The notes beneath the pieces were generated by a model that had not been told where the DNA came from, searched no databases, and saw only the letters and a program-made list of their open reading frames with translations. Of a DNA stretch of 64,000 nt, positions 8,333 through 19,000 are shown in pieces. Each line of letters starts with the position of its first letter. Within the stretch, counting starts at the first letter, position 1. The translations under genes and the position numbers were made by a program. The stretch comes from Flagellimonas aequoris (GTDB lineage: Bacteria; Bacteroidota; Bacteroidia; Flavobacteriales; Flavobacteriaceae), in assembly GCF_003584165.1 (NCBI RefSeq), contig NZ_QXFJ01000031.1, positions 272,726 through 336,725 of the forward strand, in the 5' to 3' direction.

Positions 8333-8881
8333 TTACTCAATATTGCTGAAGTATAATCTTGTTGGCAGTTTCAAATAGTTGGTCATTATAAAATGACAGT
8401 GGTGCAGATTATGTCCTACAGTCATAAAACCAAGTGCTCGTGGTGTGAAATTGACTTTGTTTGCCTTTCCTTTAAAATCCAACATGTCATCCGTCATGTT
8501 TTTAAAAAGTGCTATGGTGGACCTCCTGACACATTCATATTCCTCTTTTAAATTGGATAGGTTTAGGTGTATCGATTTTAGGTTTTCGATGTATTGGTTC
8601 TCGTCAAAACCCGGAAGCTCGGTAGAGTCAAACCTCGAAAACCGTAAAGCCCGATATGTATATACCCTCTCGCAATCGATGACATGCCGGATGACCTCTT
8701 TTATGGTCCACTTGCTGGGTGTATAAGCGTAATTTTCGGTATCAGGTGTTATGAGATGGAATAACTCCTGTGTAAAAATTCTACTTTTTTCAAGTTCGTT
8801 CAACAGATCATCAGTCTGAACCAAGTCAAAAAAGGAATGACAATATGCAGGAGCATCCCTGTAGTAGGTTTTATTGGGCAT
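8333..8881 (-). CDS. DinB-superfamily four-helix protein
   Basis: This 182-residue soluble protein matches the DinB/YfiT fold. Metal-site histidines fit IKEVIRHVIDCERV (about 60-73) and the C-terminal GHNLHHCHF (about 155-163). Many relatives bind a divalent metal; some are thiol-dependent transferases, but most have no known reaction. It is alone on its strand between a shared terminator and a SUMF-like lipoprotein 67 bp upstream. No substrate can be named. Confidence 0.8.
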   Translation of the reverse strand: MPNKTYYRDAPAYCHSFFDLVQTDDLLNELEKSRIFTQELFHLITPDTENYAYTPSKWTIKEVIRHVIDCERVYTYRALRFSRFDSTELPGFDENQYIENLKSIHLNLSNLKEEYECVRRSTIALFKNMTDDMLDFKGKANKVNFTPRALGFMTVGHNLHHCHFIMTNYLKLPTRLYFSNIE

Positions 8882-8948
8882 TATCTATTTAACAATTGAT
8901 TTTCATGATTATACACAATAATTTTAGACATGGGAAGTCGGGGTCGTT

Positions 8949-9767
8949 TTATTTATTTTTTGCAATCCTGAATCCAAATCCGTCATTTCGTGTATCAGGA
9001 GGGGATTGGTATCTGACTTCTGGCATATGAATGCCATATTCCAAAGGTTTTCCATTGGCATCTTGTGTTTCGTAATACCAACTCACCCCTTTTGAAATTT
9101 TATATGCACCTTCCGGTGGCCCTTGCGGGTTTGTTTTGTTGACCAAACTATCTTTTTCTGGATTGTACCAATCAAAAACCCATTCCCCTACATTTCCGGT
9201 CATATCATAAATACCAAGTTCGTTTGGCTTGAGTAGACCTACCTTGTGAAAAGTACTATCCGAGTTTTCCCGGACCCAGCCCACTTCCGTTGGATCATTA
9301 CTCCCGCTATATGTAAAACCTTTACTTTTTTGCCCGCCTTTTGCAGCGTATTCCCATTCTGCTTCCGTCGGTAATCTTCCTCCGGCCCATTTGGCAAATT
9401 CGTTTGCTTCATCCCAAGTTGCCAACATGGGTTTTTCATCTTCCCATTGATAAAACACTTTTTTTCCATAAGCATTTTCAATGGGTGCTTCCGGCATGCT
9501 TCTTCCGGTGCTTTTACAAAACTCTTTGAACTGTTCCACTGTGATCTCGTATTTACTGATGTAGAAATCGCTAATTTCCACAAATCGATGGGGGCTGGTG
9601 AAACCTGTAATGGTATCTCCTTTTGGGCTGATGATGATTTGGTTCTTGCCTTGTTCAAAGGTTCCACCTTTTACAAAAACCCATTCGATTTCCGTATCGT
9701 TCTGGTTTTGCTTGCAAGAAAGGAAAACCAGAATTTCTAGTACCAGTAAAGCTTGTTTTTTGATCAT
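8949..9767 (-). CDS. SUMF1/formylglycine-generating-enzyme-like lipoprotein
   Basis: This 272-residue protein has a lipobox (VFLSC, Cys18) and a single FGE-sulfatase domain. Visible motifs are VKGGTFEQG at its start, ISKYEITVEQFKEFC, GRLPTEAEWEYAAKGG, DMTGNVGEWVFDWY, and a C-terminal region ending NDGFGFRIAKN. The paired active-site cysteines of true formylglycine-generating enzymes, expected in the last 50 residues, are absent. It is therefore unlikely to activate sulfatases. In Bacteroidota this fold is reused in surface and gliding-complex lipoproteins. No sulfatase lies nearby. Confidence 0.85.
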   Translation of the reverse strand: MIKKQALLVLEILVFLSCKQNQNDTEIEWVFVKGGTFEQGKNQIIISPKGDTITGFTSPHRFVEISDFYISKYEITVEQFKEFCKSTGRSMPEAPIENAYGKKVFYQWEDEKPMLATWDEANEFAKWAGGRLPTEAEWEYAAKGGQKSKGFTYSGSNDPTEVGWVRENSDSTFHKVGLLKPNELGIYDMTGNVGEWVFDWYNPEKDSLVNKTNPQGPPEGAYKISKGVSWYYETQDANGKPLEYGIHMPEVRYQSPPDTRNDGFGFRIAKNK

Positions 9768-9846
9768 TTTTTGATTTTTGTTTGGTTTAATAACATGGGT
9801 TCAAGGGAGAATCATTGGAAAGATGTTTAGCTGCCATAATTAAAAC

Positions 9847-11496
9847 TTAGTCATGTATTCTAACAAATTCAATGTCCTTTAAATTTTGACCGGACACCTT
9901 AAATTTAACGATCTTACCTTGCGTGTTCCTTATAAAATCCAATTTTCCAAAAAAGGATTTCCTGGAATAAAAACTATCCTTAGCGAGTGGTTGGAGTACT
10001 ATGTCTTCATCTGAACAATGTTTTGCCATCAATACTGCGTCTTGGATGACCAATTCAAAAATGGAGTTCAATTCCTCATTTTTATATAAGCCTGTAAAGT
10101 CGGTAAACTTTACCTCTTCAGGTCGAATCGTTTCCAAGGTTATTTTTTCACAATCGTATTTGAAATCGGCAATATGAAAAATGAAACCGTTTTTATAAAA
10201 GGAAAGTTTAGCGGTTGGGATATAGGGAAATAGGAATTCACCATCACCTATCACAGGAAGAGGGGCTTTATCCTTGGTTCCATAGGATTGGAAATAGAGT
10301 GTGTCCGATTCGGCAATAATGTTGTAATAAGTTCCTGGAAACATCTCATAAGTACCTTCAAATGATTTTAACTCCCTTTCGGTATAATGTGTTTTCTTGG
10401 GGGGCAAGGGTTCTTTTAAATGGTCTTTGAGGAATGTATCCACTATTTGGTAGACAACCTCAAGTGGCGTAAAGTCATTGTTGTTTCCAAGGATGACAAC
10501 TGAAAATTGAAATTTTGGAACGTGCAGAATATATGAACGATATCCCGAATCGCCACCTCCATGAAAAACCAAATTCAGGCCTTTATAATTTTTGAATTCC
10601 AACCCTAAGCCATATTGAACCACTTTGCCTGAATTGAGTTTAGTTGGTTTTTGCATCTCCTGAAAAATCTCTTTGGCTTCAGGGGACGGGTTTTGGAACA
10701 TAGATGCCCATTTACCCATATCGTTAATTGTAGTACTTATCCCAGTGGAACCGTTGGATTTTAAATTAAAGGGGTAATTAACGTAGGTCCCATGTTCCAA
10801 CTTGTATGAATGCGCCTTGTTTTTCACAATAAGCGCTGGACTGTCTACAGCATTACTCCGCATCATTCCAGATGGTTCAAAAACTTTGTCTTTTAGTGCC
10901 TGCTGAAATGATTTTTCTTCAACACGTTCTATAATTTCTGCCAGTAGAGCAAGACCTGTGTTATTGTATTCATATTTTTCTCCCGGTTTAAAATTAGTCG
11001 TCTTAATGTTCAATAGCATTTTTATTGCCTCTTTATGTGTCATTCGATCTTGAGGTCCAATCCCGATCAGATGGGCCAATTCATTCAAATTAGGTAGGCC
11101 ATGGGTATGGTTGGCCAATTGGTAAAGATTTATTTTGAACGGAAGATCCTTCAATTCTGGCAGGTACTTCCGTATGTCGTCACTCATTGATAGCTTACCC
11201 TCTTTCTCCAATAAAAGGGCCAGAAAAGCTGTAAATTGTTTGGAGACCGACGCAATATGAAAGGCTGTTGAGTCGGAAATGGAAATCTCCTGTTCAAGAT
11301 CGGCCATACCAATTTGATTTTTATATATGGTTTTCTCCTCTTTTATGATGGCAACCGCAATGCCTGGTTTTTTTTGATCATAGTGACTGCCAAGGATTGA
11401 ATCGACTTGGCGAAATTCTTTTTGGTAATTTTTTTGCGCCAAGAAATTTTGAAAGGATAGGCCAAAAAGAAATAGAAGTAAGATTGCTTTTCTCAT
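9847..11496 (-). CDS. Exported serine hydrolase, beta-lactamase class C / PBP4-like
   Basis: The chosen start (ATG at 11496) gives a clean signal peptide (MRKAILLLFLFGLSFQNFLA). A longer frame ten codons upstream lacks one at its N terminus. The 549-residue protein has the SVSK nucleophile/lysine motif (about residues 83-86), a YNN second motif (EKYEYNNTG) and FHGGGDSGYRS in place of KTG. A C-terminal beta domain of about 150 residues follows. Members of this large family are D-aminopeptidases, esterases or carboxypeptidases more often than antibiotic-degrading enzymes. It is followed on its strand by the SUMF-like gene and preceded by an AraC regulator. Substrate unknown. Confidence 0.88.
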   Translation of the reverse strand: MRKAILLLFLFGLSFQNFLAQKNYQKEFRQVDSILGSHYDQKKPGIAVAIIKEEKTIYKNQIGMADLEQEISISDSTAFHIASVSKQFTAFLALLLEKEGKLSMSDDIRKYLPELKDLPFKINLYQLANHTHGLPNLNELAHLIGIGPQDRMTHKEAIKMLLNIKTTNFKPGEKYEYNNTGLALLAEIIERVEEKSFQQALKDKVFEPSGMMRSNAVDSPALIVKNKAHSYKLEHGTYVNYPFNLKSNGSTGISTTINDMGKWASMFQNPSPEAKEIFQEMQKPTKLNSGKVVQYGLGLEFKNYKGLNLVFHGGGDSGYRSYILHVPKFQFSVVILGNNNDFTPLEVVYQIVDTFLKDHLKEPLPPKKTHYTERELKSFEGTYEMFPGTYYNIIAESDTLYFQSYGTKDKAPLPVIGDGEFLFPYIPTAKLSFYKNGFIFHIADFKYDCEKITLETIRPEEVKFTDFTGLYKNEELNSIFELVIQDAVLMAKHCSDEDIVLQPLAKDSFYSRKSFFGKLDFIRNTQGKIVKFKVSGQNLKDIEFVRIHD

Positions 11497-11596
11497 GATG
11501 TACAATGATGAATATGACCCAAACATAGAGGTCGTTTTTCATAAAAGTGTCCGAATAAGAAAGTCGGACTAAATATTGTACTGTGTGAGTGATGGT

Positions 11597-12709
11597 TTAT
11601 TGTGAGAGGGCCGCTTTTCTGTTGGCTGTTGGGGTTTGATGGGTAATTTTCTTAAAGGCGGTGTAAAAGGAAGATTTCGAATTGAAACCAACCTGGTAGA
11701 TAACCTCTAAAATGGTGAGTTTTCTATTATCCGGATTTTCAAGGATTTCTTTGGCCTTATCAATTCGGTACTCGTTTATAAAATCAAAGAAGTGTTTGCC
11801 CAAGTGATGGTTGATTAAAATCGACAGGTCTCTATCGGGTATTTGCAAATGGGAAGCCAGCTTTTCCAAGGTAAGCTCGAAATCGAGATACGGTTTCTCG
11901 TTTTCCATGAAGTGTAGCAATTTTTGGATAGCTTCAAGGGTTTCGTCGTCCTTTTCCGTCTCGGTTTCTTTTTCCCTTAAGATGGAATGAACCGGAACAA
12001 GTCCCGTTTTAATGCCAGTGAAAAGTTGAGGGTTGTACAAAGCGGTCAAAACAAACCAGCAAATGATGAATAGGGCCACAATACTGATGATAATATATAG
12101 GACCTGGATCAAGTTGCCTTCACTTCCCAAAAATAAAGCTCCCATTTTCAGCAATACAAAAACATGGGCAAAACAGAAAAATAGGGTTACTTGAAACAAC
12201 CATTGATACCCGGTACGATCGGCATTGGAATAATTCTCCAGATAAAGGGTCTTATATCTTTTTAGGGCATGAAAAACAGCGAAGATATAGCTAAAGTATT
12301 GCACTTCTACAACGATACTGAAATAGAAGAGACTCCGCTCGGAAATGGATGTGATTTTAAAGACCAGCACAAAAAGCAAAAACAACCCCCCGTGTAACCA
12401 ATGCTTAGGTTTTATCCTGAAATCTGAGTAACAGACCGAGAGCACATAAAAATAGAACAGGGGCATCTGTAACAGTGTGGAAGAAGTTTTCAGTATCCTG
12501 AAATTGGGATGCTCCATAAAAAAGCCAATGAGGAACAGTCCCGATAAATCCAAGGCGGTAACCAGCAGAAATATGGCAAAGATGCGATTGGCCATTTTCT
12601 TCTCGCTTTTGACAGTGAACAAGAAAAATGAAAATAGCACCATCAAAAAAAAGATGATTTTTCCCAAACTGGCGATAAGTTCCAAACTACTCATGCTGTC
12701 TATCCACAA
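11597..12709 (-). CDS. AraC-family regulator with multi-pass membrane N terminus
   Basis: This 370-residue protein has seven or so hydrophobic segments in its first 230 residues. A short cytoplasmic linker follows, then an AraC/XylS two-helix-turn-helix domain (LTLEKLASHLQIPDRDLS… and LTILEVIYQVGFNSKSSFYTAFKK, about residues 280-360). This architecture is common in Flavobacteria and suggests a membrane-sensed signal passed directly to DNA binding. It sits about 100 bp upstream of the serine hydrolase on the same strand and may control it. Domain calls are firm; ligand and targets are unknown. Confidence 0.9.
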   Translation of the reverse strand: MWIDSMSSLELIASLGKIIFFLMVLFSFFLFTVKSEKKMANRIFAIFLLVTALDLSGLFLIGFFMEHPNFRILKTSSTLLQMPLFYFYVLSVCYSDFRIKPKHWLHGGLFLLFVLVFKITSISERSLFYFSIVVEVQYFSYIFAVFHALKRYKTLYLENYSNADRTGYQWLFQVTLFFCFAHVFVLLKMGALFLGSEGNLIQVLYIIISIVALFIICWFVLTALYNPQLFTGIKTGLVPVHSILREKETETEKDDETLEAIQKLLHFMENEKPYLDFELTLEKLASHLQIPDRDLSILINHHLGKHFFDFINEYRIDKAKEILENPDNRKLTILEVIYQVGFNSKSSFYTAFKKITHQTPTANRKAALSQ

Positions 12710-12794
12710 TTATTTGGTCTTTATAAATGTAGGTGTTTTTGGATGAAAGCAAGATTGGCCTTCATTATCAATGCTGTTATTTTTGACGGATGTG

Positions 12795-15716
12795 TTATAT
12801 GTTCATCAAAAATCCGTTGAGGTTTTCTTTTCTGCCCAACCCCAGCTTTTTTCTCAATCTGTAACGGGCCAACTCCACACCTCCATTGGAAATGTTCATC
12901 ACCTCCGCAATCTCCTTGGTGGACATATTCATCAACAAATAAGTTGAAAGATCGAGTTCCCTAGGGGAAATATCAGGATATTGTTCCTTGAGTCTCTTTA
13001 AGAAATCAAAATGTACATTCTTGATGTGTTTTTCAAGATCGTTCCAACTGTTACTATTGATTTCTTTCGTGATGCTTTTCTTTAGGGTGCTCAGTTGAGC
13101 CTTACTTTCATCATTCATGGATTCGGTGTCCATCTCTTTCAATTTTTGAATGATGTTGCTCAAGATTTTGTTCTTTTTCACTACCTGAAGTGAATTGTTC
13201 ACCAATTCCTTATCCTTTGCCAGAATTTTGGTCTTTAATCGATCCCTATTGAGTTTTTGTATTTTCTTTTCCAATCGGTATTGTTCCATTCTAATTTTGG
13301 ACTCTTTTTCAAGGTACAGCCTTCGCTGCTCAATGGTCTCATAATATCGGTTCTTTCTTATCTTGGCCCTTACCTGTAGCCGTATCAGATATACAATCAG
13401 GCAGGCCAGCATAAAATACCCGATATAGGCAACAATATGTCTGTACCAAGGTGGATTAACAGTGAAGACCAAGGTTGCCGGTTCCGATTCCAGGCCATAA
13501 TTGTTTTTTTCCTTTACCCTCATGGTATAGGTACCTTCTTTAAGATTAGTATATTCCTTGATCGACTGTTTGGACCAATGGCTCCATTGCAAGTCAAAAG
13601 GTTCTAGTTGATAGGAATATTGTATGTTGTCCGCGTTCTCGAAATCAGGAGAGGAAAAAGTAAACTTTACATTGTTGTTCGCATATGGTAGCTCTAGGTC
13701 GGCCGGTTTTTCCTGTGGATTGCCCTGTACTATGGTTTCATCGCCATAAGAAAAGGTTCTTATAAAAACCTTGGGTTTGGTGAGGTTATCGCTTGAAAAT
13801 CCTGAGTCATAATGAGCCAGTCCATTGATCATGCCAATGAAAATGTTATGGGGGTCGATTGTATTCACGGATAGATAGTTGTAAACAAAATTGCCTTTAA
13901 GGATGGAGAAGGGCTCCATAACATTGGTGTAACTACCATCCCTAGTTTTCATTAGAACACCTAGGGATTCCGATTCGTTGTAGGAATACCAAAGGTTTCC
14001 GTATGAATCTTGGGATATGGAATTGATAGGAGGTACTTCTTTGAAGAGTTCGCTTAATCCGGTCTCTTCCCTAAAAGAATCAAAGTTTTTGGAATAGGTA
14101 TAAAAATGGTTATTGGCAACAAAGTACAAGGTGTTGTTGATTTTTTGAAGTGTGCTTACTCCATTGCCATCACTGTCCAGTGTGGCAAACTTATTTCTTA
14201 CGGTGAATTCCTCAAGATTGTCCGAGAATTCAAGTTGATATAAAAGCTGATCGCGGAGCATCCATAGATAGCCAGATTCGAGATCAAAGTCTTTTGAACT
14301 GTTGTAAAATCCCTGTACCCTATTTTTAAAGGCAAAACCACTTGGGGTTATCTCAAAGATGGTAAAGCCACCATAATTGGAACCGATAAAAAGATTTGGG
14401 TGCTCGGGAATTTTTTTAAAGCCAAAATACCCTGTATGGTCCAGGATACGATCCACCTTACCTTCTTTAATGACCAATGCCCCTTTGTTGTTGGCGCAGA
14501 TAAGCTCATCGGATATTACTTGGATATTCCAAGATTGGGCTGCTGTCCCTTCAACCAGTTTGAATGAATCGTCGGTGAAATTGCCTTGCAAACGATGATA
14601 AAAGACCCCTTGGTTAGTGGCCACATATAAGATTCCATTATGGGTTATTGAGGCATAAACGGAACTTAAATTAAGACTGGAACTGAAATAGGTGAATGGA
14701 GAATTGATATTCAAATAGGAAATCCCGTTATCGAGACCCAACCAAAGATTGTTGGAACTATCAATGAACGAACTCAGGACGGTATTGTTTTTTAAACCCT
14801 TTTTCAGGTCTACATGTTGAATGATCTCCCCTTTTCTATTGCAGATGATGATTCCTCCTAAAACGGAATTCAGCACAAATGTATTGGAGTTGACCATGAC
14901 CCCGCCCAGGGAACTGTTCTTTTTAATGAATTCATTGGCCTCGGTATCCCAAGGCACGACATGGCGACCATCATAGACAAAAAGACCGGCCTCCAAAGTG
15001 GCAATGAGTAATGTATCCGTTTCAAAGGGAAAAATCCCCCATATTTCGTAACCATTCAACGCCGTTGTTCCAGCTAGGGGAACCATATCCCCATTTTTGT
15101 ATTGAACAATGCCTTTGGTGATATCCTGGAAATATATTTTATCCTCTACCTTGAATGAAAATTGAAACCTTCCCTCAACTGGTATTACGGTAATGGATTC
15201 GTCTTTTAATATGTAAGCCGCGGTGAAAGATTGGAATATCACTTCGTCATTGAGCAAATGGATTTTCCAGATAAAATCAGTGGACTTATAGCGATCACCT
15301 CGAATTTTGGGAATCAATGAAACATAATCCAGATTCCCCTTCTCGTCTGACTCAAAATATCCAAACTCATTATAAGCACCTACATAGATCCTCCCGGAAA
15401 TGGAATCGAACTTTACCGATCTAATATTTGTGGAGTTGGGAATTCGGTAGGTACGCCAGGTGGAACCATCATATTGTAGAAGACCATTGTTATTGGCAAA
15501 GTACACATTTCCATTGGAGTCTTGGTGTATGTCCCAGTTCTGGGTTCCACTCTGATATTCGGTTTTCGTGAAGTTCTTGATGTTGGGCAGACCCGTTCCC
15601 TTCATCTGACCATGGGTAATTGTTGTAAAAAAGAACGACAATAGCAAAAGTTTTACCGGCTTATCTATTCGGTTGGTAAAGGTTATTGTTATGTATGAAA
15701 ATGGTTGGGTTATCAT
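12795..15716 (-). CDS. Beta-propeller/Y_Y_Y sensor with LuxR-type HTH, PUL regulator
   Basis: This 973-residue protein has an N-terminal export signal, then a large periplasmic propeller region (first blade NWDIHQDSNGNVYFANNNGL). A Y_Y_Y Ig-like domain (about 690-755, …FDLQWSHWSKQ…EGTYTMRVKEKN) is followed by one transmembrane helix (about 760-785), a long coiled coil and a C-terminal LuxR/GerE HTH (SPRELDLSTYLLMNMSTKEIAEVMN). There is no histidine kinase or receiver domain, so it should sense a ligand outside and act on DNA directly. It is divergent from susC. Oligosaccharide release from the glucan is the likely signal, and the direct repeat at 15869 is a candidate binding site. Confidence 0.88.
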   Translation of the reverse strand: MITQPFSYITITFTNRIDKPVKLLLLSFFFTTITHGQMKGTGLPNIKNFTKTEYQSGTQNWDIHQDSNGNVYFANNNGLLQYDGSTWRTYRIPNSTNIRSVKFDSISGRIYVGAYNEFGYFESDEKGNLDYVSLIPKIRGDRYKSTDFIWKIHLLNDEVIFQSFTAAYILKDESITVIPVEGRFQFSFKVEDKIYFQDITKGIVQYKNGDMVPLAGTTALNGYEIWGIFPFETDTLLIATLEAGLFVYDGRHVVPWDTEANEFIKKNSSLGGVMVNSNTFVLNSVLGGIIICNRKGEIIQHVDLKKGLKNNTVLSSFIDSSNNLWLGLDNGISYLNINSPFTYFSSSLNLSSVYASITHNGILYVATNQGVFYHRLQGNFTDDSFKLVEGTAAQSWNIQVISDELICANNKGALVIKEGKVDRILDHTGYFGFKKIPEHPNLFIGSNYGGFTIFEITPSGFAFKNRVQGFYNSSKDFDLESGYLWMLRDQLLYQLEFSDNLEEFTVRNKFATLDSDGNGVSTLQKINNTLYFVANNHFYTYSKNFDSFREETGLSELFKEVPPINSISQDSYGNLWYSYNESESLGVLMKTRDGSYTNVMEPFSILKGNFVYNYLSVNTIDPHNIFIGMINGLAHYDSGFSSDNLTKPKVFIRTFSYGDETIVQGNPQEKPADLELPYANNNVKFTFSSPDFENADNIQYSYQLEPFDLQWSHWSKQSIKEYTNLKEGTYTMRVKEKNNYGLESEPATLVFTVNPPWYRHIVAYIGYFMLACLIVYLIRLQVRAKIRKNRYYETIEQRRLYLEKESKIRMEQYRLEKKIQKLNRDRLKTKILAKDKELVNNSLQVVKKNKILSNIIQKLKEMDTESMNDESKAQLSTLKKSITKEINSNSWNDLEKHIKNVHFDFLKRLKEQYPDISPRELDLSTYLLMNMSTKEIAEVMNISNGGVELARYRLRKKLGLGRKENLNGFLMNI

Positions 15717-16009
15717 CCGAAAATGCTTTCAAAATCAATAGATGCCAAGTTTTTTATGAACTGGGAACGGCAATTTATGGATTGTTGTGTTTTTTGCAAA
15801 AGTGAGTTCGCTAAAAGTAAGTATTTATAATTTTTAAATTGTTGATAATCAATATTTAAATATTTTTTTTGATGTGTTTTTGTAAATATTTTTTGCCATA
15901 TTGATGTGTTTTTGTAGTGGAATATGATTGTGATATCGATAAAATCATACCTAATATCGTTGTCAAATGCACATTTTTTTAACAGTAATTAACTTAAACT
16001 AACAAACAC
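15717..16009. promoter_or_regulatory. Divergent regulator/susC intergenic region
   Basis: This 293-bp AT-rich region contains no gene. It holds the 16-bp direct repeat at 15869-15916 and leaves a leader of up to about 90 nt before susC. I could not place a consensus TAnnTTTG confidently; TATTTTTTG near 15886 is one base too long. Confidence 0.5.
15869..15916 (+). repeat. 16-bp perfect direct repeat, candidate regulator operator
   Basis: TTGATGTGTTTTTGTA occurs at 15869-15884 and again at 15901-15916, a 32-bp period (three helical turns). It lies 94-141 bp before susC. Direct repeats upstream of susC homologues are known targets of Bacteroidota PUL regulators; assignment to this protein is inference. 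Confidence 0.65.
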
Positions 16010-19000
16010 ATGAAGCTAACTAAGTCATTTGTGCTGTGTGCTTTATCCTTAATGCTATCCATGTATGTACAGGCCCAGAACATCACTGTTCGTGGTATGG
16101 TCAAGGATGATGGTGGTGTCCCGCTCCCAGGGGCATCTGTAATAATCAAAAACACAGATAAGGGAACTTCTACAGATTTTGATGGCAATTTTGAAATTGA
16201 AGCACCCTCGGATGGGATTTTGGTTTTCAGTTACATTGGCTATGTGCCAGTGGAAGAATCGGTCAATGGTAGATCACAAATTTCGGTCACCTTGAATTCC
16301 GATGTAAATCTTTTGGATGAAATTGTAGTGGTCGGTTATGGTACCCAGAAGAAAAGCGTCGTGACCGGTGCGATTTCAGGGGTAAAGGAATCCGACTTGC
16401 AAGATTTGCCCATCAATAGGGTAGAACAATCCCTCCAGGGTAGGGCATCTGGGATTACCATAGCGGCCAATTCCGGACAACCGGGGTCTTCGTCCACCAT
16501 TCGGGTAAGAGGTGTAACAACCTTGAACAACAACGAGCCTTTATGGGTTGTAGACGGGGTAATTGTTGATGCGGGTGGAATTGGGTATTTGAATCAATCC
16601 GATATCGCCTCCATTGAGGTATTAAAAGATGCAGCTTCTGCGGCTATTTATGGATCGCGGGCTGCCGCCGGGGTAATTTTGGTTACTACAAAAAGCGGTA
16701 AATCTGGTAAATTGAGTGTCAATTACAGCGGCTACACGGGTATGTCGGCACCGGCAAGAAAGCTGGATTTGCTCAATGCTACACAGTATGCGTCGCTCAG
16801 GAACGAAGCATCTGTTGCTGGAGGCGGGGGTATACTTTTCCCAAATCCAGAATCATATGGAAAGGGAACGGATTGGCAAGAACTTATTTTTAACAATAGC
16901 GCCAAACGGGAAAACCATGAGGTCAGCATAAGTGGTGGCAATGAAAAATCTACTTTTTATGCCTCTTTTGGATACTTGGATCAAGAAGGTATCGTAGTGT
17001 CAGACATATCCCATTACATTAGGAAGAACTTCCGGTTGAATTCGACCCACAAAATCAATGACTATTTGAGATTTGGTCAAACCTTTGGATATTCCAATGA
17101 AAAAAATGCGGCCATTGATGGGAATACTTTCTACGGAGGGCCATTGTCCTCTGCGGTCAACCTGGATCCCATTACTCCCGATATAGAAACTGACCCTGCC
17201 GTTCTCAGTGGCGTTCCCTATGTGGATGATACCGGTAGCTTAAGACCCGACCTGATTTTGGCACCTAATGGTTATCCCTATGGGATATCTACATTGGTGG
17301 GTCAGGAAATGACGAATCCGTTGGCTTTTACCAAAACAAGATTGGGTAACCACACTTGGGCGGATAACTTTGTAGGGAATGCCTATGTGGAAGTGGAGCC
17401 CATCAAGAATTTGAGGGTAAGGAGTACCTTTGGAGGTAAATTGGCCTATTGGGGCGGACAGTCCTTTAACCCAGTGGCCTTTTTAACATCTTCCTTTGTT
17501 ACCTCTCAGAACAGTCTTTCCAGAAATACCAATAAGGGTTTTGGTTGGAACATAGAGAATACTGCATCTTATACCAAGGAAATAGGGGAACATGATTTCA
17601 CCGCACTTTTGGGACAGGGTGTTTATGTGGACAACATCACCGAAGGGCAGTCCATTACCTACAACAATATTCCGGTTAACAATTATAAGGATGCCTCTTT
17701 CAATTTTGATATTCCTACCGAGCAGATCAATGCAAATGCATCCACGGGGGTAATCCACAAGGTCACTTCGCTTTTCGCAAGGTTGAACTATGCCTATAAG
17801 GAAAAATATTTGTTTACAGGTATTGTAAGGAGGGATGGTTCCAGTCGCTTTGGATCTAACAACAAGTTTGGGGTGTTCCCATCCTTCTCATTAGGTTGGG
17901 TAGCGGACAGGGAAAACTTCTGGCCGGAGAATGAAATAGTGAACCAATTGAAAATCAGAGGTAGCTACGGGGTTACCGGTAGTGACCAGATTGGGGATTT
18001 CAGGTATTTATCCACCATAGGTGATGGTAGAAACTATGCAGTTGGTACTGGGGGATCCGTTACCATTGGCAACAGCCCTGATGCACCTGCCAACCCAGAC
18101 TTGAAATGGGAGGAGACCAGCCAGACCAATATTGGTTTCGATGCTACACTTTTCCACGGATTGAGCCTTACATTCGATTGGTATCTGAAAAAAACAACAG
18201 GTATTTTAAGGGATGTCCCACTACCTGGTTACGTTGGGGCCACAGGAAGTCCTGCCGGCAACGTGGCCGATATGGAAAACAGGGGGATAGACTTGGGAAT
18301 GTCCTATAACAAGGATTTTGGTGATTTTGGATTTTCATTGAGTGGAAACGTTTCCACAGTGGACAATGAGGTAACCTTCTTGGGTGCCGGAGTAGACTTT
18401 TTATCAGGAGGTACAACGGTTCAGGCCAGTACTTTCCCCATTACCCGTACACAGGTAGGACAACCCGTAAATTCCTTTTACGGCTTTGTGACCGATGGTA
18501 TTTTCCAAAATCAAGCGGAAATAGATGCTTATGCCAATGGTGAAGGGGTGCCCATGCAGCCTAATGCCAAGCCAGGTGATTTTAGATGGAAAGATGTTGA
18601 CGGGGATGGTACCATTACTGACAACGACAGGGATTTCTTGGGAAGCTCCATTCCCAAGGTTACTTTTGGTATTAACCTAAACCTGAACTATAAAAGCTTT
18701 GATCTTTTGGTGTTTGCCCAAGGTGCTGCAGGGAACAAGATCTTTCAGGCCTTGCGCAGATTGGACATCGGAAGTGCAAACTATCAGACCTCTGCGTTGG
18801 GAAGATGGACAGGGGAAGGAACCTCCAATTCGTTCCCTAGACTTACTACCAACGATACCAATAAAAACTTTACAAATCCATCGGATTTTTATTTGGAAGA
18901 TGGGGACTACTTAAGGTTCAAAACCATCCAATTTGGATACACCTTCCCACAGGATGTAATGGAGAAAGTGGGGATATCAAAATTAAGGCTGTACATCACA

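Noticed and set aside
8949..9767. Sulfatase-activating formylglycine-generating enzyme
   Set aside because: The active-site cysteine pair is missing and no sulfatase is nearby.
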